From Acinetobacter sp. ANC 4204 (GTDB lineage: Bacteria > Pseudomonadota > Gammaproteobacteria > Pseudomonadales > Moraxellaceae): a stretch of 64,000 bases of DNA. The notes under the pieces are model-generated. The model made no database searches. It had not been told where the DNA came from and worked only from the letters and a program-made list of their open reading frames with translations. The position numbers were made by a program, and so were the translations under genes. Location: the NCBI RefSeq assembly GCF_002135205.1, contig NZ_NEFZ01000010.1:62001-126000 (forward strand). Direction: 5' to 3'. This document shows, one piece after another, positions 19,433 to 28,197 of the stretch; within the stretch, counting starts at the first letter, position 1, and every line of letters begins with the position of its first letter.

Positions 19433-20209
19433 ATGAATAAAGAAATTTTGAATTTGGATATTCAAAGTAATGGTGTGGCTATTGTCGAGCTACATCGCCC
19501 AGAGGCCCGAAATGCACTGAATTTGGAGCTACGCCAACAACTTGCTGCAACGTTTGCACAGCTCGCAGCATCTGATTCAGTCCGCGCAATTGTCATTACA
19601 GGTGGTGAAAAAGTGTTTGCAGCAGGTGCGGATATCCGTGATTTCACCACGGCAAAAACCGTTGATATGCATTTACGCCATACAGAACAGTACTGGCAGG
19701 CGATTATTGATTGCCCTAAACCGATTATTGCCGCAGTGAATGGTTATGCATTGGGTGGTGGTTGTGAACTTGCCATGCATGCAGACATCATCATTGCCGG
19801 AAAATCAGCCCAGTTTGGTCAGCCTGAAGTCAAATTAGGACTAATGCCGGGTGCAGGTGGTACACAGCGCTTACTGCGCGCGGTAGGGAAGTTTAAAGCC
19901 ATGCAAATCGTGTTAACCGGCAAGATTTTTTCTGCAGAGGAAGCTGACAAAATTGGCTTGGTCTCTGAAGTGGTCGAGGATGATCAAACGATCGCAAAAG
20001 CAATTGAAGTGGCGACACAGATTGCCCAATTTTCACCGATTGCAGTTGAGCAAATTAAAGAAGTGACGACTTTAGGCGCAAATATGCCACTCTATGGTGC
20101 TTTGGCATTAGAGCGTAAAGCCTTCCAGATTTTGTTTGATACACAAGATCAGAAAGAAGGCATCAATGCCTTTTTCGAAAAGCGCAGCCCTCAGTATCAA
20201 GGAAAATAA
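19433..20209 (+). CDS. Enoyl-CoA hydratase
   Basis: Crotonase-family hydratase of 258 residues that adds water to the enoyl-CoA. The oxyanion-hole motif AAGADIRDF is near residue 65, the second oxyanion segment ALGGGCELAMHADI is near 110, and the catalytic acid segment follows (QFGQPEVKLGLMPGAGGTQRL). It is the first gene of a four-gene operon; only 3 bp separate it from the hydroxyacyl-CoA dehydrogenase gene. Close in type to PaaF and DcaE. Confidence 0.9.
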   Translation: MNKEILNLDIQSNGVAIVELHRPEARNALNLELRQQLAATFAQLAASDSVRAIVITGGEKVFAAGADIRDFTTAKTVDMHLRHTEQYWQAIIDCPKPIIAAVNGYALGGGCELAMHADIIIAGKSAQFGQPEVKLGLMPGAGGTQRLLRAVGKFKAMQIVLTGKIFSAEEADKIGLVSEVVEDDQTIAKAIEVATQIAQFSPIAVEQIKEVTTLGANMPLYGALALERKAFQILFDTQDQKEGINAFFEKRSPQYQGK

Positions 20210-20212
20210 GTC

Positions 20213-21730
20213 ATGACGATTCAAAAAATGGCCTTGATTGGCACAGGCGTAATGGGAATGGGCATTGCGCAAATTGCAGCACAGGCGGGTGTTGAGGTCC
20301 GTTTATTTGACGCCAAACCTGGCGCTGCTGAGCAAGGCTTGGAAAAATTAAAAGCAACCTTAGATAAACTGGCGGCTAAAGGCAAGTTAACCGAACAGCA
20401 GCTTGTGGATACCTTAGCCAGATTGGTTGTGTTGGAAACCATTGAAGAGATTGCCGGCGTTGATTTGGTCGTAGAAGCGATTATTGAAAATCTGGAAATC
20501 AAGCAAACTTTGTTTAAACAGCTTGAAGGGATTGTGGCTAAAGAAACCATTCTGGTTTCAAATACATCCTCACTATCCGTGACTTCGATTGCATCTGCAT
20601 GTCAGCATCAGGGACGTATCGCAGGTTTCCATTTCTTCAATCCGGTTCCACTGATGAAAATTGTTGAAGTGATTGCTGGTTTGGCAACCGATGAACACGT
20701 GGTCGCTGATTTGCTTGAGCTGGCACAAAAGATGGGACATTTTGGTGTACGTACCAAAGATACACCGGGATTCATCGTGAATCATGCCGGTCGGGCTTAC
20801 AGTACAGAAGCCCTCAAAATACTGGGTGAATGTGTGACTTCAGTCAGTGAAATTGACCGGATTTTGCGTGACGGTGCGGGTTTCCGTATGGGGCCACTCG
20901 AGCTGTTCGACCTGACGGCATTAGATGTTTCTCATCCGGTGATGGAATCCATTTTCAATCAGTTTTATCAGGAAGCTCGTTACCGTCCGAGCGCTTTAAC
21001 CCGTCAGATGCTGGCAGGGAAAAAAGTTGGCCGTAAGGTCGGTGAAGGTTTCTACCAATATGTAGATGGTGTCAAAATCAATGAAGAACCTCATCAGGCG
21101 GTGCCTCAGGTTTCAACATTTAATGCAGTCTGGATGAAAACAGATTTAGAACAGGATGAAATCATCCTAAGAAATTATCTACAAGCACAAGGATTAATTT
21201 TAGATACAGCCGAGCAACCGGCTGCAGACAGCTTAATTTTACTTGCTACTTATGGTGAAGATACGACGACTGCAGCTCTGCGCTTTGGGGTAGATGCAAC
21301 GCATGCGATCAGTATTGATATGCTGACTGACTTTGCCAAACATCGCACTTTAATGCCATCGATTGCCACTGATAAAGTCTACATTGATCAGGCACATGCC
21401 ATCTTTTCTGCGAATGACCATGGCGTCAGTGTGATTGATGAAAGCATGGGATTTGTCGCGCAGCGTGTATTGGCCATGGTAATCAATCTGGCCTGCGATA
21501 TCGCACAACAAGGCATTGCAACTGTAGTAGATATTGATAAGGCAGTGAAACTTGGTTTGGGCTACCCACATGGTCCGATCTCATGGGGGGACGTACTGGG
21601 TTCATCACGTATTCTGCAGATTCTGGAACGTATTACGAAGAACACAGGTGATCCACGTTACCGTCCAAGTCCATGGTTGCAGCGTCGCGCCCGATTAAAC
21701 CTGTCTTTGCTTCATACCTCAACGATTTAA
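20213..21730 (+). CDS. 3-hydroxyacyl-CoA dehydrogenase (PaaH/DcaH type)
   Basis: NAD-dependent oxidation of 3-hydroxyacyl-CoA to 3-oxoacyl-CoA. The NAD motif GTGVMGMGIAQ is at residues 10-20, the catalytic His region is HFFNPVPLMKIVEV near 140, and two C-terminal helical domains are present, one after GFIVNHAGRAY and one after GFVAQRVLAMV. The 505-residue double-C-domain form is the PaaH-like one rather than the shorter 280-residue form. It is translationally close to its neighbours (3 bp upstream, 11 bp downstream). Confidence 0.9.
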   Translation: MTIQKMALIGTGVMGMGIAQIAAQAGVEVRLFDAKPGAAEQGLEKLKATLDKLAAKGKLTEQQLVDTLARLVVLETIEEIAGVDLVVEAIIENLEIKQTLFKQLEGIVAKETILVSNTSSLSVTSIASACQHQGRIAGFHFFNPVPLMKIVEVIAGLATDEHVVADLLELAQKMGHFGVRTKDTPGFIVNHAGRAYSTEALKILGECVTSVSEIDRILRDGAGFRMGPLELFDLTALDVSHPVMESIFNQFYQEARYRPSALTRQMLAGKKVGRKVGEGFYQYVDGVKINEEPHQAVPQVSTFNAVWMKTDLEQDEIILRNYLQAQGLILDTAEQPAADSLILLATYGEDTTTAALRFGVDATHAISIDMLTDFAKHRTLMPSIATDKVYIDQAHAIFSANDHGVSVIDESMGFVAQRVLAMVINLACDIAQQGIATVVDIDKAVKLGLGYPHGPISWGDVLGSSRILQILERITKNTGDPRYRPSPWLQRRARLNLSLLHTSTI

Positions 21731-21741
21731 AGGATTAAAAT

Positions 21742-22944
21742 ATGTTAAATGCTTATATTTACGATGGTCTGCGCACTCCATTTGGCCGTCATGCCGGAGC
21801 TTTATCTTCTATCCGTCCAGACAATCTAGCAGCGCATGTGATCAAATCGGTGGTAGAAAAGAACCACCTTCTAGCCAATATATTTGATGATGTGATTCTG
21901 GGAAATACTAACCAGGCCGGTGAAGACAGCCGTAACATTGCGCGTCATGCGACCTTATTGGCAGGTCTAGATGTAAAAACTCCGGCACAATCTGTTAACC
22001 GTTTATGTGCTTCTGGCCTTGCTGCGGTGATAGATGCTGCACGTGCAATTAGCTGTGGGGAAGGTGATGTCATCCTGGCCGGAGGCGTGGAATCCATGTC
22101 TCGGGCTCCTTTTGTGTTTGCCAAATCGGAAACCCCGTTCAGCCGTGATTTTAAAGTCTTTGATTCAACTATCGGTGCACGTTTTCCAAACCCGGCGATT
22201 GAAAAGCAGTTCGGTGATGACACGATGCCTAAAACTGGCGATAACGTGGCGATTGAATACGATGTAACGCGTGAAGATGCAGACCGTTTCGCAGCCGCTT
22301 CCCAAGCGAAATATGAGGCTGCCAAACAAGCAGGTTTTTTCGCCGGTGAAATCGTAGGTGTTGAGGTTGCTCAAGGGCGTAAATTGCCACCAAAACTGGT
22401 GGAAACCGATGAGCATCCACGTCCAAGTTCGGATTTTACAGCTTTACAAAAGCTCAAGCCCTTATTTGAAGATGGTGTGGTGACTGCGGGTAATGCATCT
22501 GGTGTCAATGATGGTGCAGCTGCGCTGATCATTGGTTCTGCTGCCGCTGAACAAAAACTAGGAATCAAACCGATGGCCAAAATCCTGTCTTCCGGTGCGG
22601 CAGGGATCGAACCGCGCATTATGGGTGCTGGTCCGGTAGATGCGATTAAGCTTGCGCTTAAACGTGCCAACCTTACTTTGGATGACATGGACATCATTGA
22701 AATCAATGAAGCCTTTGCACCTCAGGTATTGGCGTGTTTAAAAGGTTTGGATGTTACTTTTGATGATCCACGCGTCAATCCAAATGGCGGTGCCATTGCA
22801 GTAGGTCATCCACTGGGAGCCTCTGGAGCGCGTCTTGCCTTAACGACAGCACGTGAATTACAACGTAGCGGAAAAAAATATGCTGTGATCAGTTTATGTA
22901 TTGGTGTGGGACAAGGTCTCGCCCTGGTTATTGAGCGCGTATAA
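21742..22944 (+). CDS. Acetyl-CoA acyltransferase (3-oxoadipyl-CoA thiolase type)
   Basis: Cleaves a 3-oxoacyl-CoA with CoA to release acetyl-CoA; for 3-oxoadipyl-CoA the other product is succinyl-CoA. The nucleophilic Cys is in NRLCASGLAA near residue 90, the catalytic His in GGAIAVGHPLGASGAR, and the second Cys in SLCIGVGQG near the C-terminus. Length (400) and the PcaF/PaaJ/DcaF-like N-terminus fit beta-ketoadipyl thiolases. It links the dicarboxylate route to the TCA cycle. Confidence 0.9.
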   Translation: MLNAYIYDGLRTPFGRHAGALSSIRPDNLAAHVIKSVVEKNHLLANIFDDVILGNTNQAGEDSRNIARHATLLAGLDVKTPAQSVNRLCASGLAAVIDAARAISCGEGDVILAGGVESMSRAPFVFAKSETPFSRDFKVFDSTIGARFPNPAIEKQFGDDTMPKTGDNVAIEYDVTREDADRFAAASQAKYEAAKQAGFFAGEIVGVEVAQGRKLPPKLVETDEHPRPSSDFTALQKLKPLFEDGVVTAGNASGVNDGAAALIIGSAAAEQKLGIKPMAKILSSGAAGIEPRIMGAGPVDAIKLALKRANLTLDDMDIIEINEAFAPQVLACLKGLDVTFDDPRVNPNGGAIAVGHPLGASGARLALTTARELQRSGKKYAVISLCIGVGQGLALVIERV

Positions 22945-22956
22945 AGGGAAGATAAA

Positions 22957-24174
22957 ATGGGTGCATTGGAAGGTATTCGCGTACTGGATTTAAGCCGCGT
23001 ACTGGCAGGTCCTTGGTGTGGTCAGATTCTGGCGGATTTAGGTGCGGAGGTCATCAAGGTGGAACGTCCCAAAACCGGTGATGATACCCGATTGTGGGGA
23101 CCACCGTGGATGAAAGATGATCAGGGTAAAGATACGCTGGAAGCAGCCTATTACCAGTCTGCTAACCGCAATAAGCTCTCCATCGCGATTGATATTGCCA
23201 CACCAGAAGGTCAGAAATTAGTTCGTACACTGGCAGCAGGATCGGATGTTTTAATTGAAAATTACAAAGCAGGCTCGCTGAAAAAGTACGGTCTGGATTA
23301 TGACAGCTTAAAAGCGATTAATCCGAAACTGGTGTATTGCTCGATTACCGGCTTTGGCCAAACCGGTCCACGTGCGCCAGAACCTGGTTATGATTTTATC
23401 ATTCAGGGCATGGGCGGTTTGATGTCTGTGACCGGAGAGAAAGATGACCTTCCGGGCGGTGGGCCGCAAAAAGTGGGCGTGGCTTTTGCTGACCTGACGA
23501 CCGGGCTTTATGCCACTATTGCGATTCAAGCAGCACTTTTGAATCGTACCATAACAGGCCTAGGTCAGTATATTGATATGGCGTTATTGGATGTACAGGT
23601 TGCAACGTTGGCCAATCAAGGCATGAATTATCTATCTTCGGGTAAAGTTCCTGGACGTTATGGCAATGCACACGCGAATATTGTCCCGTATCAAGTGTTT
23701 AAAGCAGTTGATCAAGATTTTATTATTGCATGTGGTAATGACAAGCAATTTGTTGCTCTGTGTCATGCCATTGGTTTGCCAGAGCTGCCGAATGATCCGC
23801 GTTTCTTAAGCAATGCATTACGAATCCAACATCGTCAAGAGATCGGCGAATTACTCGGCACCCACTTTAAAACCAATTCTGCACGGCACTGGGTAGATGT
23901 GATTCACGCGGTAAAAGTTCCAGTGGGTTTAATCAACAATTTACAGCAAGCATTTGAGGAGCCTCAGGTAATTGCGCGCAATATGTTGGTTGAAATGAAG
24001 CATCCGTTAAAGGAAAAGTTAACGGTGATTGGTTCACCCATTAAACTTTCACGGACACCGGTGGAATATAAGAAAGCACCGCCAATGCTGGGTGAACATA
24101 CTGATGAAATTTTAAGTGGCATTCTAGATGAAGAAAAGATTGCTGAACTTAGGCAGAAAGGTATTATCGGATAA
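22957..24174 (+). CDS. Class III CoA-transferase (CaiB/BaiF family)
   Basis: Transfers CoA between carboxylic acids through an enzyme-bound aspartyl-CoA anhydride. The N-terminal signature RVLDLSRVLAGPWCGQILADLGAEVIKVE region (7-35) and the catalytic Asp segment (GQYIDMALLD, about 209) are visible; the length is 405. It is the last gene of the operon, 12 bp after the thiolase. In this setting it probably activates the starting dicarboxylate (for example adipate), with succinyl-CoA as donor. It replaces the two-subunit DcaIJ-type transferase known for adipate in Acinetobacter. Confidence 0.87.
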   Translation: MGALEGIRVLDLSRVLAGPWCGQILADLGAEVIKVERPKTGDDTRLWGPPWMKDDQGKDTLEAAYYQSANRNKLSIAIDIATPEGQKLVRTLAAGSDVLIENYKAGSLKKYGLDYDSLKAINPKLVYCSITGFGQTGPRAPEPGYDFIIQGMGGLMSVTGEKDDLPGGGPQKVGVAFADLTTGLYATIAIQAALLNRTITGLGQYIDMALLDVQVATLANQGMNYLSSGKVPGRYGNAHANIVPYQVFKAVDQDFIIACGNDKQFVALCHAIGLPELPNDPRFLSNALRIQHRQEIGELLGTHFKTNSARHWVDVIHAVKVPVGLINNLQQAFEEPQVIARNMLVEMKHPLKEKLTVIGSPIKLSRTPVEYKKAPPMLGEHTDEILSGILDEEKIAELRQKGIIG

Positions 24175-24186
24175 TATTTAAATATT

Positions 24187-24223
24187 GGGCAAAGTACAGT
24201 CTATCGAAGACTCTCCTTTGCCC
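24187..24223 (+). terminator. Stem-loop after the beta-oxidation operon
   Basis: GGGCAAAG pairs with CTTTGCCC, with an inner AGTCT/AGACT stem. The following TAATT is not a real T-run, so termination may be partial and IclR could be read through. Confidence 0.5.
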
Positions 24224-24247
24224 TAATTAGAAGAAATGAATTATAAT

Positions 24248-24262
24248 TTCCGCAGTGCGAAA
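24248..24262. promoter_or_regulatory. IclR-type operator in front of the iclR-family gene
   Basis: TTCCGCAGTGCGAAA has the same CCGC-N3-GCG core as the two sites near 19.3-19.4 kb. It lies 30 bp before the regulator's start codon, implying autoregulation together with control of the divergent beta-oxidation genes. Confidence 0.65.
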
Positions 24263-24291
24263 CAAAGTATGCTTAATTAGGCAGGAATAAT

Positions 24292-25140
24292 ATGATGAAT
24301 GACGTGATTGATTCAGAACAGACAGAAAATCTTTTGACGCCATTACGTCACGAATTATTGAATCCTATTGAAGACATGCAGGATGAAAATGACCGTCAAT
24401 ATGTGACCGCATTGGCTAGAGGTTTAGAGCTATTACGCTGTTTTACCGCGAAATATCAGCATCTGGGAAATCAGGAGCTGTCGCAGATGACCGGATTGCC
24501 AAAAGCGACCATCACACGTTTAACCCATACGCTGTCGCGCTTGGGATATATCAAGCAAGTACCGAACTCGAATAAATTCCAATTGTCATCGGGTGTGCTT
24601 TCTTTTGGTTATTCGATGCTAGCCAATGTTTCTATTCGATCGATTGCCCATCCACATATGCAGGAGTTGGCGGATTATGCCGGTGCTGCGGTTGCCATGG
24701 CCACGCGTGATCGTCTGAATATGATTTATCTAGATGTCGTGCAGGGTAAAGGCAATGTCACGATGCGTCGTCCAGTCGGGACCTATTTACCGATTCATTT
24801 AAGTGCTATGGGAAGAGCATGTCTCGCAGCGATGCCTGCTGATGAGCGCGATTTTTTGTTAAATGCGATTCGGGAAAGGAATAAAGAAGACTGGATTAAA
24901 ATTAATCGAGATTTAGACAAAGCATTTAAAGACTACCAAGATTACGGCTGTTGTTATTCGATCGGTGAATGGCAGAAAGATGTAAATTCTGTTGCTGTTC
25001 CCTTATTGCATGAACAACATGGACTCTTGGTGTTTAACTGTGGTGGGCCAAGCTTTATCTTAAGCCGTGAAAAACTCGAGGAAGATATCGCTCCAAGATT
25101 AATTTTGATGGTGAATAACATAAAAGCCGAAATTGGCTAA
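24292..25140 (+). CDS. IclR-family transcriptional regulator
   Basis: A 282-residue regulator with an N-terminal winged helix-turn-helix (about 35-95, containing NQELSQMTGLPKATITRLTH) and a C-terminal GAF-like effector domain (MRRPVGTYLPIHLSAMGRACLAA). It groups by motif with PcaU/PcaR/PobR-type regulators of aromatic and dicarboxylate pathways. An AGGAA precedes tandem ATG codons (24292 and 24295). Matching operators at its own promoter and between the acyl-CoA dehydrogenase and hydratase genes mark it as their regulator. A decayed copy of its last ~60 codons is at 31869-32047. Confidence 0.9.
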   Translation: MMNDVIDSEQTENLLTPLRHELLNPIEDMQDENDRQYVTALARGLELLRCFTAKYQHLGNQELSQMTGLPKATITRLTHTLSRLGYIKQVPNSNKFQLSSGVLSFGYSMLANVSIRSIAHPHMQELADYAGAAVAMATRDRLNMIYLDVVQGKGNVTMRRPVGTYLPIHLSAMGRACLAAMPADERDFLLNAIRERNKEDWIKINRDLDKAFKDYQDYGCCYSIGEWQKDVNSVAVPLLHEQHGLLVFNCGGPSFILSREKLEEDIAPRLILMVNNIKAEIG

Positions 25141-25538
25141 GCTTTTTAAAGCTCTAAAATGTATTTTTTCTTCGTGAAAAGGGGGATTTAGAATGCAGCT
25201 CTAGATTATTGCATTCTAACTACGAAATCACCCGTACTGGTTTAATCTCAATACTGAGAGGTATGCTCAGTCAGAATCAAACTTATACTGATACAGCTAC
25301 TCAGTACTACCTGATAATCTAGATTTTATTTCTATTATCTTTAGATGTAGTTTCAGGTTTTGTTTAAAGTCTCATCCTGCTTTCTAGATTAAATATAAAA
25401 CCGTTAGACTAAACTACGATTTGCAGACGACAAAAATATGTTGATATTTTTACTATTCATTAATAAATGAGACTTGGTATACCATATTAAAAAGCAGGCT
25501 TAATTGGTTGGCATACTTATTCTGATGATTGACATTGA
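25141..25538. other. Gene-free spacer after the IclR gene
   Basis: Roughly 400 bp with no coding signal. It contains the short palindrome TGGTATACCA at 25475-25484. It marks the left edge of the 6.7-kb block lying between the intact IclR gene end and its decayed copy. Confidence 0.5.
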
Positions 25539-25919
25539 TTAAGTATCCAGTTGGATCAATGCGAGCTGTACAGGTGTCGTACCCGCATTCCAGCTTTTAT
25601 GACCTTTCCCATAAGTGTCTGTGGTTAAGATATATGAGCCTGCGCGGAGAACCAACTCACTACCGTCTTCTGATTGATAGCCCATTTCACCTGCAAGGCA
25701 AATCACCCACTGTTTCTTTGGACTTGGGTGCCAGTCCCCTTGCCACCCTACAGATAATTCTACCATGACCATTGATTGTACAGCCATAGACTGAGACACT
25801 AGCATTTGAGGAGCAGGAGGAGCAAAGCTGATTGCTTCTAATTCTTTAGTTGCATTTGGGTTTACGCGAGAAACACCATTTTCATCAACATATAAATGTA
25901 AAAAATCCCAGTTATGCAT
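25539..25919 (-). CDS. Small cupin-domain protein
   Basis: A roughly 127-residue single-domain cupin. The first metal-site-like motif lies around GDWHPSPKKQWVICLAGEMGYQ and the second around GSYILTTDTYGKGHKSW, so His residues typical of the family are present but the set is incomplete. Two in-frame ATGs occur; the second (25919) is better spaced from GAGGAA. It is divergent from the sigma-54 activator gene. Enzyme or sensor roles are both possible, and no substrate can be assigned. Confidence 0.7.
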   Translation of the reverse strand: MHNWDFLHLYVDENGVSRVNPNATKELEAISFAPPAPQMLVSQSMAVQSMVMVELSVGWQGDWHPSPKKQWVICLAGEMGYQSEDGSELVLRAGSYILTTDTYGKGHKSWNAGTTPVQLALIQLDT

Positions 25920-25945
25920 CATTATTCCTCTAGTGACTCAAAGTT

Positions 25946-25994
25946 ACCATGGTCTTTGGGACTGTATTTGGAGGAGTATACCAATTACCATGGT
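25946..25994. promoter_or_regulatory. Pair of ACCATGGT palindromes between cupin and sigma-54 activator
   Basis: TTACCATGGT occurs at 25944-25953 and again at 25985-25994, the 8-bp palindromes being 41 bp apart. They sit in the 140-bp divergent promoter region and may be operators for one or both genes. No known regulator is recognised from the motif. Confidence 0.35.
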
Positions 25995-26060
25995 ATTAAT
26001 ATTTATCATTTTGTACTAATTATTAATTTATCTTATTTTTGAATGCTCAAGGATATACGC

Positions 26061-27857
26061 ATGGATGGTTTATCTGAAATATCTTGGAAGAATATAAAAT
26101 ACAATTTTTACCATAGTGGAGAGCTTCCAGAAGTTGTACAGCGAGACTCTCCCATATTGCAGGCTTGGGAAAGTGCAAAAAAAGCAGGCCTAAGTCCATT
26201 TTCCCAACTGACCACCTTATATGACTTTCAAATAGATCCACTTACAGGAGAGGACCTGAAATTTGCTACACTGGCTGATGGGGTATTGAATGATATTTGG
26301 CAACTTTTTGGGCAGCAGGATGTTTGTGTATTTTTAATTAATCATCAGCTTAAAATTATTGCAGAAAAACATAATCCTGATTTAGATCGACAGTATCATT
26401 TTTTACGAACAGGTCGTGTGATTGATCCCTCCATATTTGGCGCGATTGCTCCGACATGTAGTGTTTTATCTAAACAGCCTATGATTATGACGGGGCACCA
26501 ACATTATTTGGATGAGTTTGCGAATTACTCGTGTGCCTCAGTGCCAATCTTTAATGGGGCAGGCGTCGTCCTTGGCGCTTTAGATATCACTTCACCTAAA
26601 GGTTTATTGGCGAGTAACTGGCTTCGGCATTTGCTTTATCAAAGTTATATTTTAGAAAATAAAATTATTCATTCAGCATTGCGACCCGAGCAGCGCGTAC
26701 TTTATTTCCAACATTCTAAAGACTTACTTGAGAATGCTTATACAGGAATGATTGTGCTCGATGAGCATGGAAAAATTATCAAAGCGAATCAAATGGCTTT
26801 AAAATTGCTGAATTGCGCGATAGGTCAGTTGTTAGACAGAACTATCCATAATTTCTTTTTCACAGAAATTCTCAATCAACTGGATTCGAGTGATTCATTT
26901 TTAATTCAAAGTCATGATCATGCATTCTTTTATGCAAAATTAAGTCAGTTGAATATAAGTGCTCTAAAATATCCAAAGCAAATAGCAGCGAACCCTATTT
27001 TGGATCAGGCACTGAAAGCATTAAAAGCCGATATTCCAGTGCTTATCACAGGAGAGACGGGTACAGGGAAAGATCATTTCGCACAACAATTACATCAGCA
27101 GCTTGACCCAAACTTACCTTTTATTTCTATTAATTGTGGTGCTATTCCAGATCATTTACTTGAATCTGAATTATTTGGCTACGAAGGTGGAGCATTTACA
27201 GGTGCTAAGAAGCAAGGCGAAAAAGGGCTGATTGAACTGGCAGATCAAGGGATTCTCTTTCTCGATGAGATTGGTGACTTAGCTTTGCATTTGCAAGTCA
27301 AAATTCTAAGGGTTTTACAGGATCAGCAATTCTATCGTGTGGGTGGGCGTAAACCCGTGAAGTCTGCTTTCAAGTTGTTATGCGCAACGCATCAGGATCT
27401 TACATCTAAAATTGAACAGCAGTTATTTCGTCGCGATTTGTATTATCGAATCTGCGGTTTTCAAGTGCATTTAGAACCCTTACGTTTACGTCAAAATAAA
27501 CAAGAGATTCTCCATCAAATTTTGGATCAGTTTAGTGTGCTCCAGTGGTCTGCCAAAGTGGAACAACAATTTAATGCCTATCCATGGTCTGGCAATATCC
27601 GAGAACTGATTCATATTGTTCGGTTATCGGCTGCATTTAATGATGAGAAGGTGTTGAATCAGCTTTATTTGCCAGATTGTCCATTGAGCGCTCAAAATAA
27701 AAATCAGTCGATGCTGAGTTTGGAAAACAATAATTTGAATGCCATGACCAAGCACATGGTCATGCAGGTGCTGGGTGAAGAAAATGGCAATATTGCGCGT
27801 ACCGCAAAGCGTTTAAATATTTCCAGAACAACGGTCTATAAATACATCAGTAATTGA
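26061..27857 (+). CDS. Sigma-54-dependent activator, AcoR-like
   Basis: A 598-residue bacterial enhancer-binding protein. The N-terminal half is a GAF-like sensor (about 60-220) followed by a PAS-like segment (GMIVLDEHGKIIKANQMA, about 230). The AAA+ core has Walker A GETGTGKD at 331-338 and the sigma-54 contact loop GAFTGA at 377-382, with the Walker B segment LFLDEIG soon after. A Fis-type helix-turn-helix (NIARTAKRLNISRTTVYKYI) ends the chain. The ATG at 26061 has AAGGA 7 nt upstream. It should activate the downstream sigma-54 promoter at 28048-28063. Confidence 0.92.
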   Translation: MDGLSEISWKNIKYNFYHSGELPEVVQRDSPILQAWESAKKAGLSPFSQLTTLYDFQIDPLTGEDLKFATLADGVLNDIWQLFGQQDVCVFLINHQLKIIAEKHNPDLDRQYHFLRTGRVIDPSIFGAIAPTCSVLSKQPMIMTGHQHYLDEFANYSCASVPIFNGAGVVLGALDITSPKGLLASNWLRHLLYQSYILENKIIHSALRPEQRVLYFQHSKDLLENAYTGMIVLDEHGKIIKANQMALKLLNCAIGQLLDRTIHNFFFTEILNQLDSSDSFLIQSHDHAFFYAKLSQLNISALKYPKQIAANPILDQALKALKADIPVLITGETGTGKDHFAQQLHQQLDPNLPFISINCGAIPDHLLESELFGYEGGAFTGAKKQGEKGLIELADQGILFLDEIGDLALHLQVKILRVLQDQQFYRVGGRKPVKSAFKLLCATHQDLTSKIEQQLFRRDLYYRICGFQVHLEPLRLRQNKQEILHQILDQFSVLQWSAKVEQQFNAYPWSGNIRELIHIVRLSAAFNDEKVLNQLYLPDCPLSAQNKNQSMLSLENNNLNAMTKHMVMQVLGEENGNIARTAKRLNISRTTVYKYISN

Positions 27858-27940
27858 CTGTTATTCCTGATGACCACTGTGGCGCTCTTGCAGATATTTT
27901 GAGAACTTCATTATTTATTACTTTTCCAAAGATACTTTTT

Positions 27941-27975
27941 AAGGGACTGTCCAGTAATTGGACAGTCCCTTTTTT
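27941..27975 (+). terminator. Terminator of the activator gene, also carrying a putative activator-binding repeat
   Basis: AAGGGACTGTCC and GGACAGTCCCTT form a perfect 12-bp stem with a 7-nt loop, then TTTTTT: a textbook terminator. The inner part TGTCC-N7-GGACA (27948-27964) is repeated at 27980-27996, so the same DNA can also be the distal enhancer site. Confidence 0.85.
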
Positions 27976-27996
27976 GTTGTGTCTGGATTATGGACA
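27948..27996. promoter_or_regulatory. Two upstream activator sequences for the sigma-54 activator
   Basis: TGTCCAGTAATTGGACA (27948-27964) and TGTCTGGATTATGGACA (27980-27996) share TGTC-Y-N7-GGACA. Their centres are 32 bp apart, three helical turns, so both face the same side. They lie about 80-120 bp before the expected start of transcription, the usual range for enhancer-binding proteins. Confidence 0.7.
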
Positions 27997-28047
27997 GTAT
28001 GAATTTTATCTTAAATTTAAGGTATTGATTTTTATTAATTTAAAAGT

Positions 28048-28063
28048 TGGCATGTAAGCTGCA
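28048..28063 (+). promoter_or_regulatory. Sigma-54 promoter of the channel-benzaldehyde-benzyl alcohol operon
   Basis: TGGCATGTAAGCTGCA contains the invariant GG-N10-GC of -24/-12 promoters (GG at 28049-28050, GC at 28061-28062). Transcription should begin near 28074, leaving a leader of about 125 nt before the channel gene. Confidence 0.8.
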
Positions 28064-28197
28064 ATCATTGTTTCACTCATACTCAGTTGAGAAGGATGCT
28101 CAATGCTTTGAGAAATTTTGTAGGGATTGAAATGCCCTTGAAACCTTTAAAAAAGAGATGAGTGATTAAGGAAAATTTGGATAAAAGGGAACATGTT

